Shown here: positions 23,741-64,000 of the stretch, piece after piece
Numbering within the stretch: the stretch's first letter is position 1
Layout of the letters: each line of letters opens with the position of its first letter
NCBI RefSeq assembly: GCF_964340395.1
Contig: NC_135566.1
Location: forward strand, 17,117,501 to 17,181,500
Length of the DNA stretch: 64,000 nucleotides
Source of the DNA: Glandiceps talaboti
Taxonomy: Eukaryota > Hemichordata > Enteropneusta > Spengelidae
Reading direction: 5' to 3'
The notes under the pieces: generated by a model
Seen by the model: the letters and a program-made list of their open reading frames with translations, nothing else
The model's database searches: none
Told to the model about the DNA's origin: nothing
Translations under genes and position numbers: made by a program

Positions 23741-24244
23741 GGGCTACACAAATATGTATTAATAGAACAGCTGATTGTAGTACTAGATATTTATCAGTTT
23801 GTAAATGTCAATTGTAGGTTTTTTGCTGTTTTCTCACTTTCTGTAAAACTAGAGTATTGACTGCTTTAGACAAATTGTTCACATATAAAACATGTAGGGG
23901 TTAGTCTGAAATTCCCCTCAGACGTTCAGTGTATGCTGGTCACCAGAACCTAGTTTTTGTTTCATGGTTGTACGCATTGCATAAGATCTGTGAAGCGAAG
24001 ACGCCCTATGTTTTTAAAAGAGGTGAAAATTTATGTTGTCATTTGTGTCTAAATGAAAGACTTCATGAAGAATCACAGGGAATGTTTTGGCATGTATGTC
24101 ATACCTATCACATTGTCAGCAGAGGTAATTTTCCTGATACACAAATTGTCCATTTTCTCTTGTAACAGTTTTAAGTTCACTTGGCTAAACCTGAGTATTT
24201 TGATATTTCACTTACACATAGAGGAGATCAAGAGCTTTCTAAAA

Positions 24245-24585
24245 TGTATGGCTTATTGGATGTATAAAGAGGCCATATAGATGAGGCTGTGGTATTTATT
24301 TTGGATTTTTATTTATGATTTCTTGTCATGGCTTCCTCAATATTAAGCAATATATGCCAAGTCCTCTATAACTCAATAAATTGCGAAAGATTAATATATG
24401 TTTGTTATTGTACGTACAATATCAAACGTTTCACATGTTTCCTTATATAGCTTTTTTGCAAGGCGTTGAGTGACAAACAGACTTGGTCTATGTATCATAT
24501 TGGTTTTCCAAGTAGGAAGCCATGGTGAAATTGTTTTTTTAAATTAAAAATCCAAAATACATACCAAGTCCTCATCCACTTTAGC
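24245..24585. mobile_element. Foldback element, family 3, copy 2
   Basis: Related to 6970-7290: GGCCATATAGATGAGG, TATTTATTTTGGATTTTTAT, CATGGCTTCCT, then the inverted half with GACAAACAGACTTGGTCTA and AAGTAGGAAGCCATGG. The ends AAATACCACAGCC- and GTCCTCATCCAC-type sequences are mutual reverse complements in part. Confidence 0.65.
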
Positions 24586-25109
24586 ATAAAATATTGAATA
24601 AAACGCTACAAATGAGAGAAATTCCTTTTGGATGGTCAAACAACTTACACGTGCCGTTACTATTGGTTTAGAATAATCAAAACATAAAAACCTTGGCACT
24701 GAACTTGTCTGCTTGATTTTGTAAATATTTACAGCTAAAATGATGTCGGTTTGGTGTTTCACTCACATGGGACGTCGACGTTACGTTTTTGATGCAGAGC
24801 TAGACATGTTTCAGCTCTAGACTAACAATAACAGCGACACAATAAACACAACAGGATCCTTTACCCAATCACATTGAACAGTGATAAACATTGCTATTCT
24901 TTCACAATGCAGTAAAAACAGGCTACTAATGAAAACATTACACATGGACTCGATGATTTTAATGGCTGCAATTGTTTATGTTCTAACTGATAATCAACAT
25001 AAACTTGACTCCTTCTACATGTATGTACATCGATCCCCACTGTACATGGCACCTATGTAATTTTTTCTTTTGCATGTGAGTGAGTGAGTGAGTGAGTGTA
25101 TGTGAGTGT

Positions 25110-25386
25110 CTAGTTCAGGTAGTTATGTTTTCCGTTGTTTTCCATATGGTCTCCGTGTTATTGGTTTCTTCCTATCTGATGTACAGCCATTACAGTTTAG
25201 AAGAACAAATTTGCATTGTCTTTTTAAGTTGACGCCAGTTTCCGCGTCCACTATTTTTTTGCGAGATTTGACACTTACCACGATTTCATTATTTTTTGCT
25301 CGAATACGTAAAGAAAAGGGTTTAGCGTCGGCGTGAAAAACTAGGTCGGGATCGGGTCACGGAAATCAAAATGTTTTTCAGGCCTA
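25110..25386 (+). mobile_element. MITE family 1, copy c, 5' of CACHD1-like copy A
   Basis: Truncated at the left next to a (GAGT)n run. The right end reads TTTTTCAGGCCTA. The corresponding element f lies at the same place before copy B (53350-53588), so the insertion predates the gene duplication. It is about 24 bp from the putative acceptor that precedes the start codon. Confidence 0.8.
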
Positions 25387-25409
25387 ACATGTTCATGATT
25401 TTCTCACAG

Positions 25410-25447
25410 ACACTCTATTCTCTTGTTATAACACTCAGCCAACTAAG
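25410..25447 (+). promoter_or_regulatory. Putative 5'UTR exon start before copy A ATG
   Basis: A pyrimidine-rich acceptor (GATTTTCTCACAG) ends at 25409, 38 bases before the ATG. Copy B preserves it (acceptor ending at 53611). The first ATG after this site opens the signal-peptide frame, which supports the start chosen. Confidence 0.5.
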
Positions 25448-47229
<21,782 letters not shown>

Positions 47230-47517
47230 ATATAAAAGCTTGAAATTGGCTGCGGTTCCTCCGCCACTCCCTATACTATGCATAATTTGAATTACATCAA
47301 CCTGACTGCTTTAAATATAAATTTTGACACTCTATAATCTCTGAAAAGTACTAAGAATTTACTTGATCGTTATATAAATGTACCTTATATTATAAAAATA
47401 ATATGATATTGAGTGCGATAACTTTAAGGTTACTTTTTGATATTATGTGTATAAAGGTGTGTATTTTTTTATTCGTGCCAGCCTATTTAACCGTCTGCCC
47501 ATTTATCTGTCTTCCTC

Positions 47518-47520
47518 TGA

Positions 47521-47608
<88 letters not shown>
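47518..47608. repeat. (CTGT)n microsatellite
   Basis: About 22 CTGT units, probably within the 3'UTR of copy A since the nearest AATAAA lies further downstream. Confidence 0.95.
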
Positions 47609-47742
47609 TTCAGTCAGTCAAAATATTAAACTATAACAATGTTCAAACTAAACCTGTCAATTATGCTAATTTGATAGATCGTCTATTTTAAAGTGACCAT
47701 ATTGATGAGAAATTGGTAAATATTTTGGAATTTTCTTTAATT

Positions 47743-47748
47743 AATAAA
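47743..47748 (+). promoter_or_regulatory. Candidate poly(A) signal of copy A (AATAAA)
   Basis: First canonical AATAAA downstream of the copy A stop codon, about 515 bases away. An ATTAAA lies earlier at about 47625. Which is used cannot be told from sequence. Confidence 0.35.
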
Positions 47749-48224
47749 AGAAGATTACTATACTAAAAGAAAAAAGTGAAACAATATAGACCAAGTCCGC
47801 GTTCGTTTGATGGAAAAAGCTGGAAATGTGAGTAAAAAAGTTTGGTATTGTGTTCTTGTAAACAACCAGATTAAACACAAGGAATCACTTTTAATCACCA
47901 CTAAACACAAATAGTCGAACTATCTATGTATGGTTATATGTCTGGATAGATATAGAGAAGCAACGTGTACATGTAAAGTCTGGATTTCTTAGTGATAACA
48001 TTTGTAAAATATTGTTAGTTTGTTTACAAATCAGTGATCACTTCCCACCAGCGTACAATAACAAATCTACATATTTCTTCTAAGGTTTGTTGATTCGTAA
48101 TTGTAAGCAGAATAATTAAGTGAAGTCTGTTTTTCATGACAGTTACAAAATAAATGCTAACTTCTCGTTTTAAAATATTTAGCAACGGCTAGGAAAGTGT
48201 AAGTCACTCCGAAAACCTAGCCTG

Positions 48225-48595
48225 TACAAATATGTATTATACCATGCACGAGCCAAGTTGAACAAAAAATATGGAATTTATACCCTGGTCGTTCTACGTT
48301 AAGGCAACGCGCGTTCATGTTATGACAACGCGTGTCTACGTTACTGGTTCTACTATGTTCGAAATACCGAGTCAAAACGTTCAAAATTGCTATTACTTTC
48401 CCCGTTTGTGTCTTTGATATTACTGGCGCTGGTATGGTATAATTATGCTGTTTTCCAACAGTTTTCTTAATTCAGCCGTAAAATACTCGTGACCTAAGGG
48501 TTTTCACTACTCGTCTAGCGACGTTTTAGTGACAAAAGCCCCTTAGGCCACTCGTATTTTGCTTGGCTGAACGAAGAAAAATATTGGGGAATAAC
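48225..48595. mobile_element. Foldback MITE-like repeat, family 2, copy 3
   Basis: Opposite orientation to 4745-5085 (ATTATACCATGCACG, AAGTTGAACAAAAAATATGG at left; TGGCTGAACGAAGAAAAATA at right). The right part forms its own hairpin (CTCGTGACCTAAGGG against CCCCTTAGGCCACTCG). Confidence 0.65.
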
Positions 48596-49244
48596 ACCTA
48601 AGTACTGAGCTATTAAATATTAGATTCCTGATATTCATAGAAATAAATTTTTATTATTATTATGTATGGTTTATTTATATTGTACATAGCAGCCTACCGG
48701 CTGAATTGCGAATTATTGTATACTATTCGATTTTGTTGTGTGAAAAAATACAGATTAATGATTGGGGGAATTCATGTCTTGAAATTATTATGGTAAACAA
48801 AACGTTTACAATACATTATAAGTGGTGAAACATTAAAAGTGATGACATTTGGGGCTTTCAAGCTTTGGGGGAAACAATACTAGTATGTAGTTTACATAGA
48901 AGTATGTATCCCATCTTTATCTGTGAAAACGCAAGATGTACTTCACCTAATAGGTATAAATTGTATAAATATAAGTGGAGTAGAGGTATTTTCCGGGAAA
49001 ATACTTTTAGTTTTTTAAACCTTATTTACACCAGGCTAACTGCAGTTTTGTGACCACCTTGTAAGAAATAGTAATGTCAGCGTTTACAAGTGTGTATACT
49101 ATAATCTGATATGTGCTAGGTACAGTGCTCCGACGAAAGTCGTCTGCCTCACCTATCGGTCGTGATCAACGACTAAGGGTCATTCTGACGGCCTATATAT
49201 TTATTTGTAAGTAAAAGATTTTTAAACCAGATTTAAACTGAATG

Positions 49245-50030
49245 CCTCCCGTAAGGGAATAACTAATTATGAAATAACTCAGTAATCTAAAAAAACTATG
49301 GTAACAGGCTTTGTTTTTTGGACAAGCGTGCTTTCTTAGGTTAATGTATGTAAGAGTGTATGATACTGCTTAACTACTGAATATCGTTCATTATTCAAAA
49401 TACTCATTAAAGGAAAAAGTTGTAGCAACAAACTTCATAGGACAGGTGCGTATTATTATGGTTGATGTACATATCATATTATACGAAATTTGAAGCTTGC
49501 ATTTTTAAGATAAAACCTAGTTACCTAAAATCATTAATTATGCAAATTTTTCATTAAAACTAAGCTATATAAAAGATTTTATAAGACATATCCGCTTTGT
49601 TACGTATGTACTAAATTGTATTGAAATTGAAGTATGCAGTCTTAAGATATAGCCTAATTACCAAGAATATTAATTATGCAAATTATTCATTAACACTGAA
49701 AGGTACGCCAACAAGCTTTACAGGACATATGTGATTGTTATGGTTAACGTGTGTACTGAATTATATTGGAATTGAAGTATGTATTCTTAAGATATAGCCT
49801 AATTAGCCTAATTGCAAATTTCTCTAATTAAACATTAACAGATCTGGCTCAAAACCTAATCAGGTCTAGCTATTACCCTCAAGATTATATATCCCAAATT
49901 TCATTACAATTGAGCCAGCCGATTTTTAGAAAATGATGACAGACACACAGACAGACAGACAGACAGACAGACACACACACACACAGACTCACCTTCCCCT
50001 TTTAATACCTCCCGTACCCTTACGGGAGGT
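49245..50030. mobile_element. Pearl/Helentron-like element with internal tandem repeats
   Basis: Starts CCTCCCGTAAGGGA and ends with a hairpin CCTCCCGTACCCTTACGGGAGG (50008-50029). Inside are about three diverged units of 125-155 bp, each with AAGATATAGCCTAATTA and TTAATTATGCAAAT, then an (ACAG)n microsatellite. Tandem core plus microsatellite plus terminal hairpin resembles the pearl/HINE class of non-autonomous Helitron relatives. A related element lies at 63074-64000. Confidence 0.6.
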
Positions 50031-50218
50031 AAAAACGGCATAAATTTTTAACGAGTTCCGTACTTTGTTGGGCATTTTCGAGAAGCTATACTTTTAGTTG
50101 ATAATGAAGAATTTATATTTTGAGTTATGTAACCTTTTTACACTTGATTGACTTTGTGGGAAAATTATTACAGCAATGCTGCTGTTATTGGATGAAATGT
50201 CTATGAAATAAGGGGTGA

Positions 50219-50584
50219 GATCAATAGTTCAATGTAGGATAAAAAACTAAATTCTTATACTTAGACATCAGACCCCACCCCTTCTAACTAAATTAGCCAG
50301 AATTGAAAACTGCTTCAAACCGCATGATCAATTTCAAAGCAGTATGTAGTAGAATGTAGTGTTGTGAATATAAAGCCAGTATGTAGTGAGTAAAATAAAC
50401 TCTTAATTTCATTACCATGCATTTACTATACATAGCAAAAATTCTCTTTCTTTGAATTTGGCATTTTTAAAAAGAAATAAATGTATTTAAAATCGATCTT
50501 GTAGGATGAGAACTAAAATGGCTCGACCCCCCCCCCCTCCCCAAGTAAAATATTTTTTTTTAATCCTACATTGAACTATTGATC
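50219..50584. mobile_element. 366-bp element with perfect 22-bp terminal inverted repeats
   Basis: The left end 50219-50240 (GATCAATAGTTCAATGTAGG plus AT) is an exact reverse complement of 50563-50584. The interior has no coding frame. No clear target-site duplication was found. Confidence 0.75.
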
Positions 50585-51569
50585 CAGTCGTTAACGGTGA
50601 CATCACTTGTCTAACGTTGTCTAATCCATGTATAGAGTAAGAATGTAGACTTATGAACCGTTCATTATGATTCAATCATATTATAGATATGTATGCATAT
50701 GTTAATAACTGTAGTGATGCCATGACAAGTTCTTCCCATCTACTGGCTGAAAATGGGATACCCCTACACTCTTGGCTTGTGAGAGAACAAATGTAGTGGT
50801 GTCACAGATCCAGCCAGTAGAAGGCTAAACTCTTGATACCTTTGAAACACAGATGATTGTTCAAAAATAGCTGACGGTAATGATATATGATAAAAACAAC
50901 TTTTTTGTATTCCATTTTGAATACTTTATAAAGGGTGGGTAAGCCTAGCCAATTGTTATAGTGCCATAAATTTGCCAATGTATAATTTATAGTGCGTATG
51001 TTTCAAATAATAAAGGCTATGTCTGTATTGTACATCATCATATCCATTGACTATATTCACATTACTAACATTCCTTACTTATGAACGTGAAATAGTGCAA
51101 TACAGCTCAATGAAACGAATGGTTTACCATGAAATGCTTGAGCAGAATGCTTGGTATATGAATGTGCCTTGATTGAACCGGATTGCAATGCTCATAAATT
51201 TCGCGCCCTCAGTGGTGAATACTAGAAACTGAATGGTGTCCGTTGCGTTTCGTGGTTCAGTCCTGTCACAGACAACTTGTGGTCTGTGGTCCTATCCCAT
51301 GAAGATTGTAGTAGGCAACCTGGTGTGAACACATTCACAATTTACTCACACGTTTGTAAATATCGATAACCCCTCTAAATGATGACAAGGTGTGGAAAAC
51401 ACCTCTTACCCCAATTGAATTTACTACGCTGTAAGTAAGAAGAGTGTCATTCAGTTTGACTCTACCAAAGAACGGAACGGGTAAATTAAGAAGAATACTA
51501 TATTAAGAGGATCGTTACTTGTTTTTGGAACTTCCTTTTTGTGAGGGAAAAATATGAAATGAATAATAT

Positions 51570-52290
51570 CTTGAGAATACACTCTCTAAATTTCATATAA
51601 CTTGGTTCATACATTGATGATGATAAAATGCATATGTACTATAAATGTTTATGATGCAGTATTTATGTTAATAAGTCATTTGCATATAAGAAAACAACAA
51701 CACTGAAGGAGAATTCCAAGGTCCCCCTTGATGAATAAAATAAGCGGATATACTCGCTATCAGAAACTGTTAAACGAAAAAGTGTCTTCACCATTGTCTA
51801 TGCAGTTACTGAGTGATCCGTGACGTGACACATGATCAGTGGTCACATGACGTGAAATGGCTTTGAAATTTTCCACTGACGTAAAAAGTTATTTTCGTCT
51901 GATTTAAATGTGAACACACAGCACACGTACATAGTAGCTACTGGGACATATACATATATATATATATATATGTAGCGTCTTGACATTGGAAGCTATATTA
52001 GTTCATGTTCAGCAGTCAGTGTCTATGAACAGGTAGGCCGAACACGTTGCTTTAATTTGACCTTGTATTGTCGGTTTTAAAAAGATATGTGTCATTCGCC
52101 ATGCAGGATTATGCAAATACGTGTGATATAATTCAAAAGAAGTGCAGTACATTTTATGAGTTGTTACGTCGAGTTTGTTAAAGGTTAATTACAAAATCAT
52201 GTCCATCGACATAGTTGCTTGTTGATAATAACACTTTGCATAGCACGAAGCATGGAGATGTGTGCGTTTTGATATGATCAGTATATTTAT
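51570..52290 (+). repeat. Tandem segmental duplication, start of copy B
   Basis: Matches 19960-20810 in the same orientation, with small indels such as a longer (TA)n at 51953-51971. Beyond about 52290 the match is broken: copy A carries a foldback element, and copy B continues with an inverted block. Confidence 0.85.
51810..52032 (+). promoter_or_regulatory. Putative promoter and noncoding first exon of CACHD1-like copy B
   Basis: Preserves the CRE-like GTGACGT and CTGACGTAAAA motifs, TATA-like run, GCGTCTTGACATTGGAAGC and donor-like GAACAG|GTAGGC (after 52032) seen before copy A. The acceptor TTTTTTCTCACAG ends at 53611. Confidence 0.4.
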
Positions 52291-52364
52291 ATAATTGTTG
52301 AATTATCTTTCCACACACATTACACACCTGAATATATGTTTCATTCTAGTTTTTTTTTAAATAC

Positions 52365-53110
52365 ACACATTCCCTGTGATTCTTCATGAAGTCTTTCATT
52401 TAGACACAATGACAACATAAATTTTCACCTCCGTAAAAATAAAGGGTGTCTTCGCTTCAAAGATCTTATACAATGCGTACAATCATGAAACATGGTGACC
52501 AGCATACACTGAACGTCTGAGAGGAATTTCAGACTAACCCCTACATGTTTTATATATGAACAATTTGTCTAAAGCAGTCAGTACTTTAGATTTTAATACA
52601 GAAACAGAGAAAACAGCAATAAACCTACAATTGACATTTACAAACTGAATTGTCTAGTACTACAATCAGCTGTTCTATCAATACATATTTGTCTAGCTGA
52701 TTGCTCTTTTAAAACCTATCAATTATTACAATGACAATGGTTTATTATGGTAACAATGTATTTGATTGCCAATGCCTGAAAAAACAAGGAAACCATTTAA
52801 ACCCCTGTTTATATACATAATTTGTATATTAATGATCAAAATTAAAATTAGGTTTTACTTAATGGGAAAACAGCTGCTATATTGTTTGATTATGAATAGG
52901 TACTCTATAAGAACTCCATGCATGTTTAATGGGGTTATCAATCACATTTCACACCTTACGGTTTTATGTAAATTACAAACATACAGGACATTAGTTTCTA
53001 CAACAACGCCATATTCTTTATCGTTGTTAGTTTGTACATTTATTCATATCACAGGGGCAGTAGAGATTCAAGTAATAGACATTTCCATAAAGTTCTGGAT
53101 GACAGTAAAC
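52365..53110 (-). repeat. Block inverted relative to copy A upstream region
   Basis: 52370-52560 is the reverse complement of about 23925-24090, and 52770-53050 that of about 23700-23430 (or the sister repeat at 22660-22930). The collinear order seen on both sides is therefore broken by a small inversion or an inverted insertion in one copy. Confidence 0.8.
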
Positions 53111-53188
53111 CTTCACTTTTTGAGATAACTAAACAAACAAATATGGCATTTTCCCCATTCTGGGTGGTCTAGTAACTTAATTGCATTT

Positions 53189-53347
<159 letters not shown>

Positions 53348-53349
53348 GT

Positions 53350-53588
53350 TTAGGTAGTTTTGTTTTCCGTTATTTTCCATATAGTCACTGTGTTATTGAG
53401 TTTCTCCTCATCTGATGTACAGCCATTACAGATTTGAAAAATAGTTTGACATTGTCTTTTAAGTTGATGTCAGTTTCCGCATTCACTATAGCTATTTCTT
53501 GCCAGATTTCAGAATTTTCGCGATTTACTTATTTTTTTTCTTGAATAGTACAGGTGGTAACCGGAACCAAACAATTTGTTTAGGCCTT
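53350..53588 (+). mobile_element. MITE family 1, copy f, 5' of copy B
   Basis: Positional counterpart of copy c. Truncated at the left by the (TA)n(TG)n tract; right end GGAACCAAACAATTTGTTTA then GGCCTTA. Confidence 0.8.
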
Positions 53589-53650
53589 AAGTCTTCATGT
53601 TTTTTCTCACAGACACTCTATTTTCTTGTTATAAGACTCAGCCAACTGAG

Positions 53651-62578
<8,928 letters not shown>

Positions 62579-63073
62579 GTAAAAACCACTTTGGATTCTA
62601 TTTGCAGAGTATATGGTTTTGTACATTATTAAAAACATGTATGTTCTTTTATATGAATAAAAATATGCGAAAAACGGCATCTTGTGTTTCATGTTTCGAG
62701 CAACATACGTACAAAACAATTATGAAACATAATCGCAATGTAAATGGATGATGACATTACACTTCCCATAATACACCGTTTAAAATGGCAGGATCGGAAG
62801 TCCAAAACATACACAATATATACACACTCATGGTCAGCAATTATATCAGATTATATGAGGAATGGCGATGTATAGAATGTTCATGATAATACTTCACACA
62901 AGAACTATTGATAAATGATTGATTGTTGAAATTGTATCCATCTTGATTGACGTTTTGATGAGGACAAAAGTTTTTGCAGGGGGGGGGGGGTGTTTTTGAA
63001 CAAAAAAGAGAAAACAGAATATGACGAGAATAGGATTTATAAAAAAATTCCTGTTGCGAAAATTGTAACGTTT

Positions 63074-63155
63074 ATTCTTCCATAAGGAAGAGGTATGTTT
63101 ATTGGTGGAAGGCTGTGTGTCTGTCTGTCTGTCTGTCTGTCTGTGTGTGTGTGTG

Positions 63156-63206
<51 letters not shown>

Positions 63207-64000
63207 GTCAGATTTTAAAGACGTATTCCGTAGGGTAATGGCAAGACTTGATTAGGTTTTGGTAAAAATCCTGTGAATATTAATGAAAAATTTACATAAT
63301 TAGTGATTTTCGGTAATTAGGCTATATCTCAAGAATGCATGCTTGAAATTCATTATAACTCAGTACACACATTTGCGATACCAAAATACACCTGTCCTGA
63401 AAATATTACTAATGTAGCTTTTAGTTTTAATAAGATATTGGCATATTTTTCGTACATTGTACACACGGTCGTCATGAACATTAAAGGATCTGTGTCATCA
63501 TTTTCTCCATAACGGCTTGCTCAATTCAAACGAAATTCTGAAGACGTATTCCGTAGGTTAATGGCAAGACTTGATTAGGATTTGGTAAAAATTCCGTGAA
63601 TATTAATGAGCAATTAACATAATTAATGATTTTCGGTAATTAGGCTATATCTTAAGAATGCACACTTCAAATTTATTATAACTTGGTACACACATTTGTG
63701 CTACCACAGCACACCTGTCCTAAAAATATAACTAATGTAGCTTTTAGTTTTAATACGTTATTGACATATTTTCTATTGGCCACAAAAGAAAAAAATAGTT
63801 TCTCGTCAGGAAATCTCGTCTAAAGTGGTGCGAATATTAAGAAGAATATTAACGATAAATTTACATAATTAATGGTTTTCGGTAATTAGGCTATATCTAA
63901 AGAATGCACACTTCAAATTCAATATAATTTGATACATGCATTTGCAATACCAAAGTGCACTTGTCCTGAAAAAATTATTGATGTAGCTTTTAGGTTTAAT
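63074..64000. mobile_element. Pearl/Helentron-like element, reverse orientation, cut by window end
   Basis: Begins near CTTCCATAAGGAAGAGGTAT, followed by (CTGT)n(TG)n at 63115-63204, then at least three diverged units with GTAATTAGGCTATATCT (63312, 63637, 63877), CACACATTTG and CTAATGTAGCTTTTAG. It is the reverse-orientation relative of 49245-50030. It interrupts intron 9 of copy B and is missing from copy A's intron 9. Confidence 0.65.

Larger units (their letters stand above)
47230..51569. other. Intergenic region between the two CACHD1-like genes
   Basis: No exon was recognised. The stretch holds the 3' end of copy A, a (CTGT)n tract, one MITE of family 2, a pearl/Helentron-like element with internal tandem repeats, and a short-TIR element, all listed separately. 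It closes the ~31.6-kb duplication unit. Confidence 0.6.

Noticed and set aside
23929-24165. 78-codon open frame (MYAGHQNLVFVSWLYALHK...) whose inverted relative lies at 52370-52560
   Set aside because: The copy near 52.4 kb has indels that break the frame (AAAAATAAAGGGTGTC segment), so it is not under coding constraint.

Overview
The window is nuclear DNA of an animal. It is intron-rich (short exons, GT-AG splice sites, introns of roughly 0.2-3.5 kb) and AT-rich, and is crowded with tetranucleotide and dinucleotide microsatellites, foldback elements and MITE-like repeats. Gene content (POLDIP2 and CACHD1-type receptors) fits any bilaterian. The repeat load suggests a marine invertebrate such as a lophotrochozoan or an invertebrate deuterostome, but I cannot fix the phylum from sequence alone.

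Layout. 1-6063: intergenic, repeats only. 6064-17367, minus strand: a complete 11-exon POLDIP2 orthologue, 355 codons, with a mitochondrial-type leader, a YccV/HspQ-like domain and an ApaG domain. 18445-19446, plus strand: a small two-exon gene, divergently arranged, predicting a 151-residue protein with one N-terminal membrane segment and a coiled coil; family not recognised. From about 19960 a segment begins that is repeated from about 51570. Each copy starts with a conserved upstream block that looks like a promoter plus a noncoding first exon, and carries a CACHD1-like gene (VWFA and Cache domain receptor). Copy A (25448-47229) is complete: 25 coding exons, 1155 residues, secreted N-terminus, one transmembrane helix, 82-residue cytoplasmic tail. 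Copy B (53651-62578) has the first nine coding exons and runs off the right edge of the window.

The two receptors are close tandem paralogues with the same exon phases. Both keep an intact VWFA metal site (DxSxS, T, D) and the YDxRxRPWY Cache signature, features that human CACHD1 has partly lost as I remember it. Their noncoding DNA records the history since duplication: MITE copies shared at the same positions, others present in one copy only, an inverted block upstream, a 1.7-kb insertion in copy A, and two 5'-truncated LINE relics inside a (TA)n tract in copy B.

The most unusual signals are (1) a set of 15-39 bp palindromes flanked by exact 7-bp direct repeats, one present in copy A and missing from copy B with both flanking repeats left behind, which looks like an ultra-short mobile palindrome; (2) an in-frame extension of VWFA exon 8 into the intron, preserved in both paralogues with only multiple-of-three indels and the same stop codon, suggesting a soluble isoform; and (3) a threefold repeat of the 3' end plus donor site of POLDIP2 exon 4. 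Exon coordinates were derived by hand from reading frame, splice consensus and remembered homologues; no search was run.
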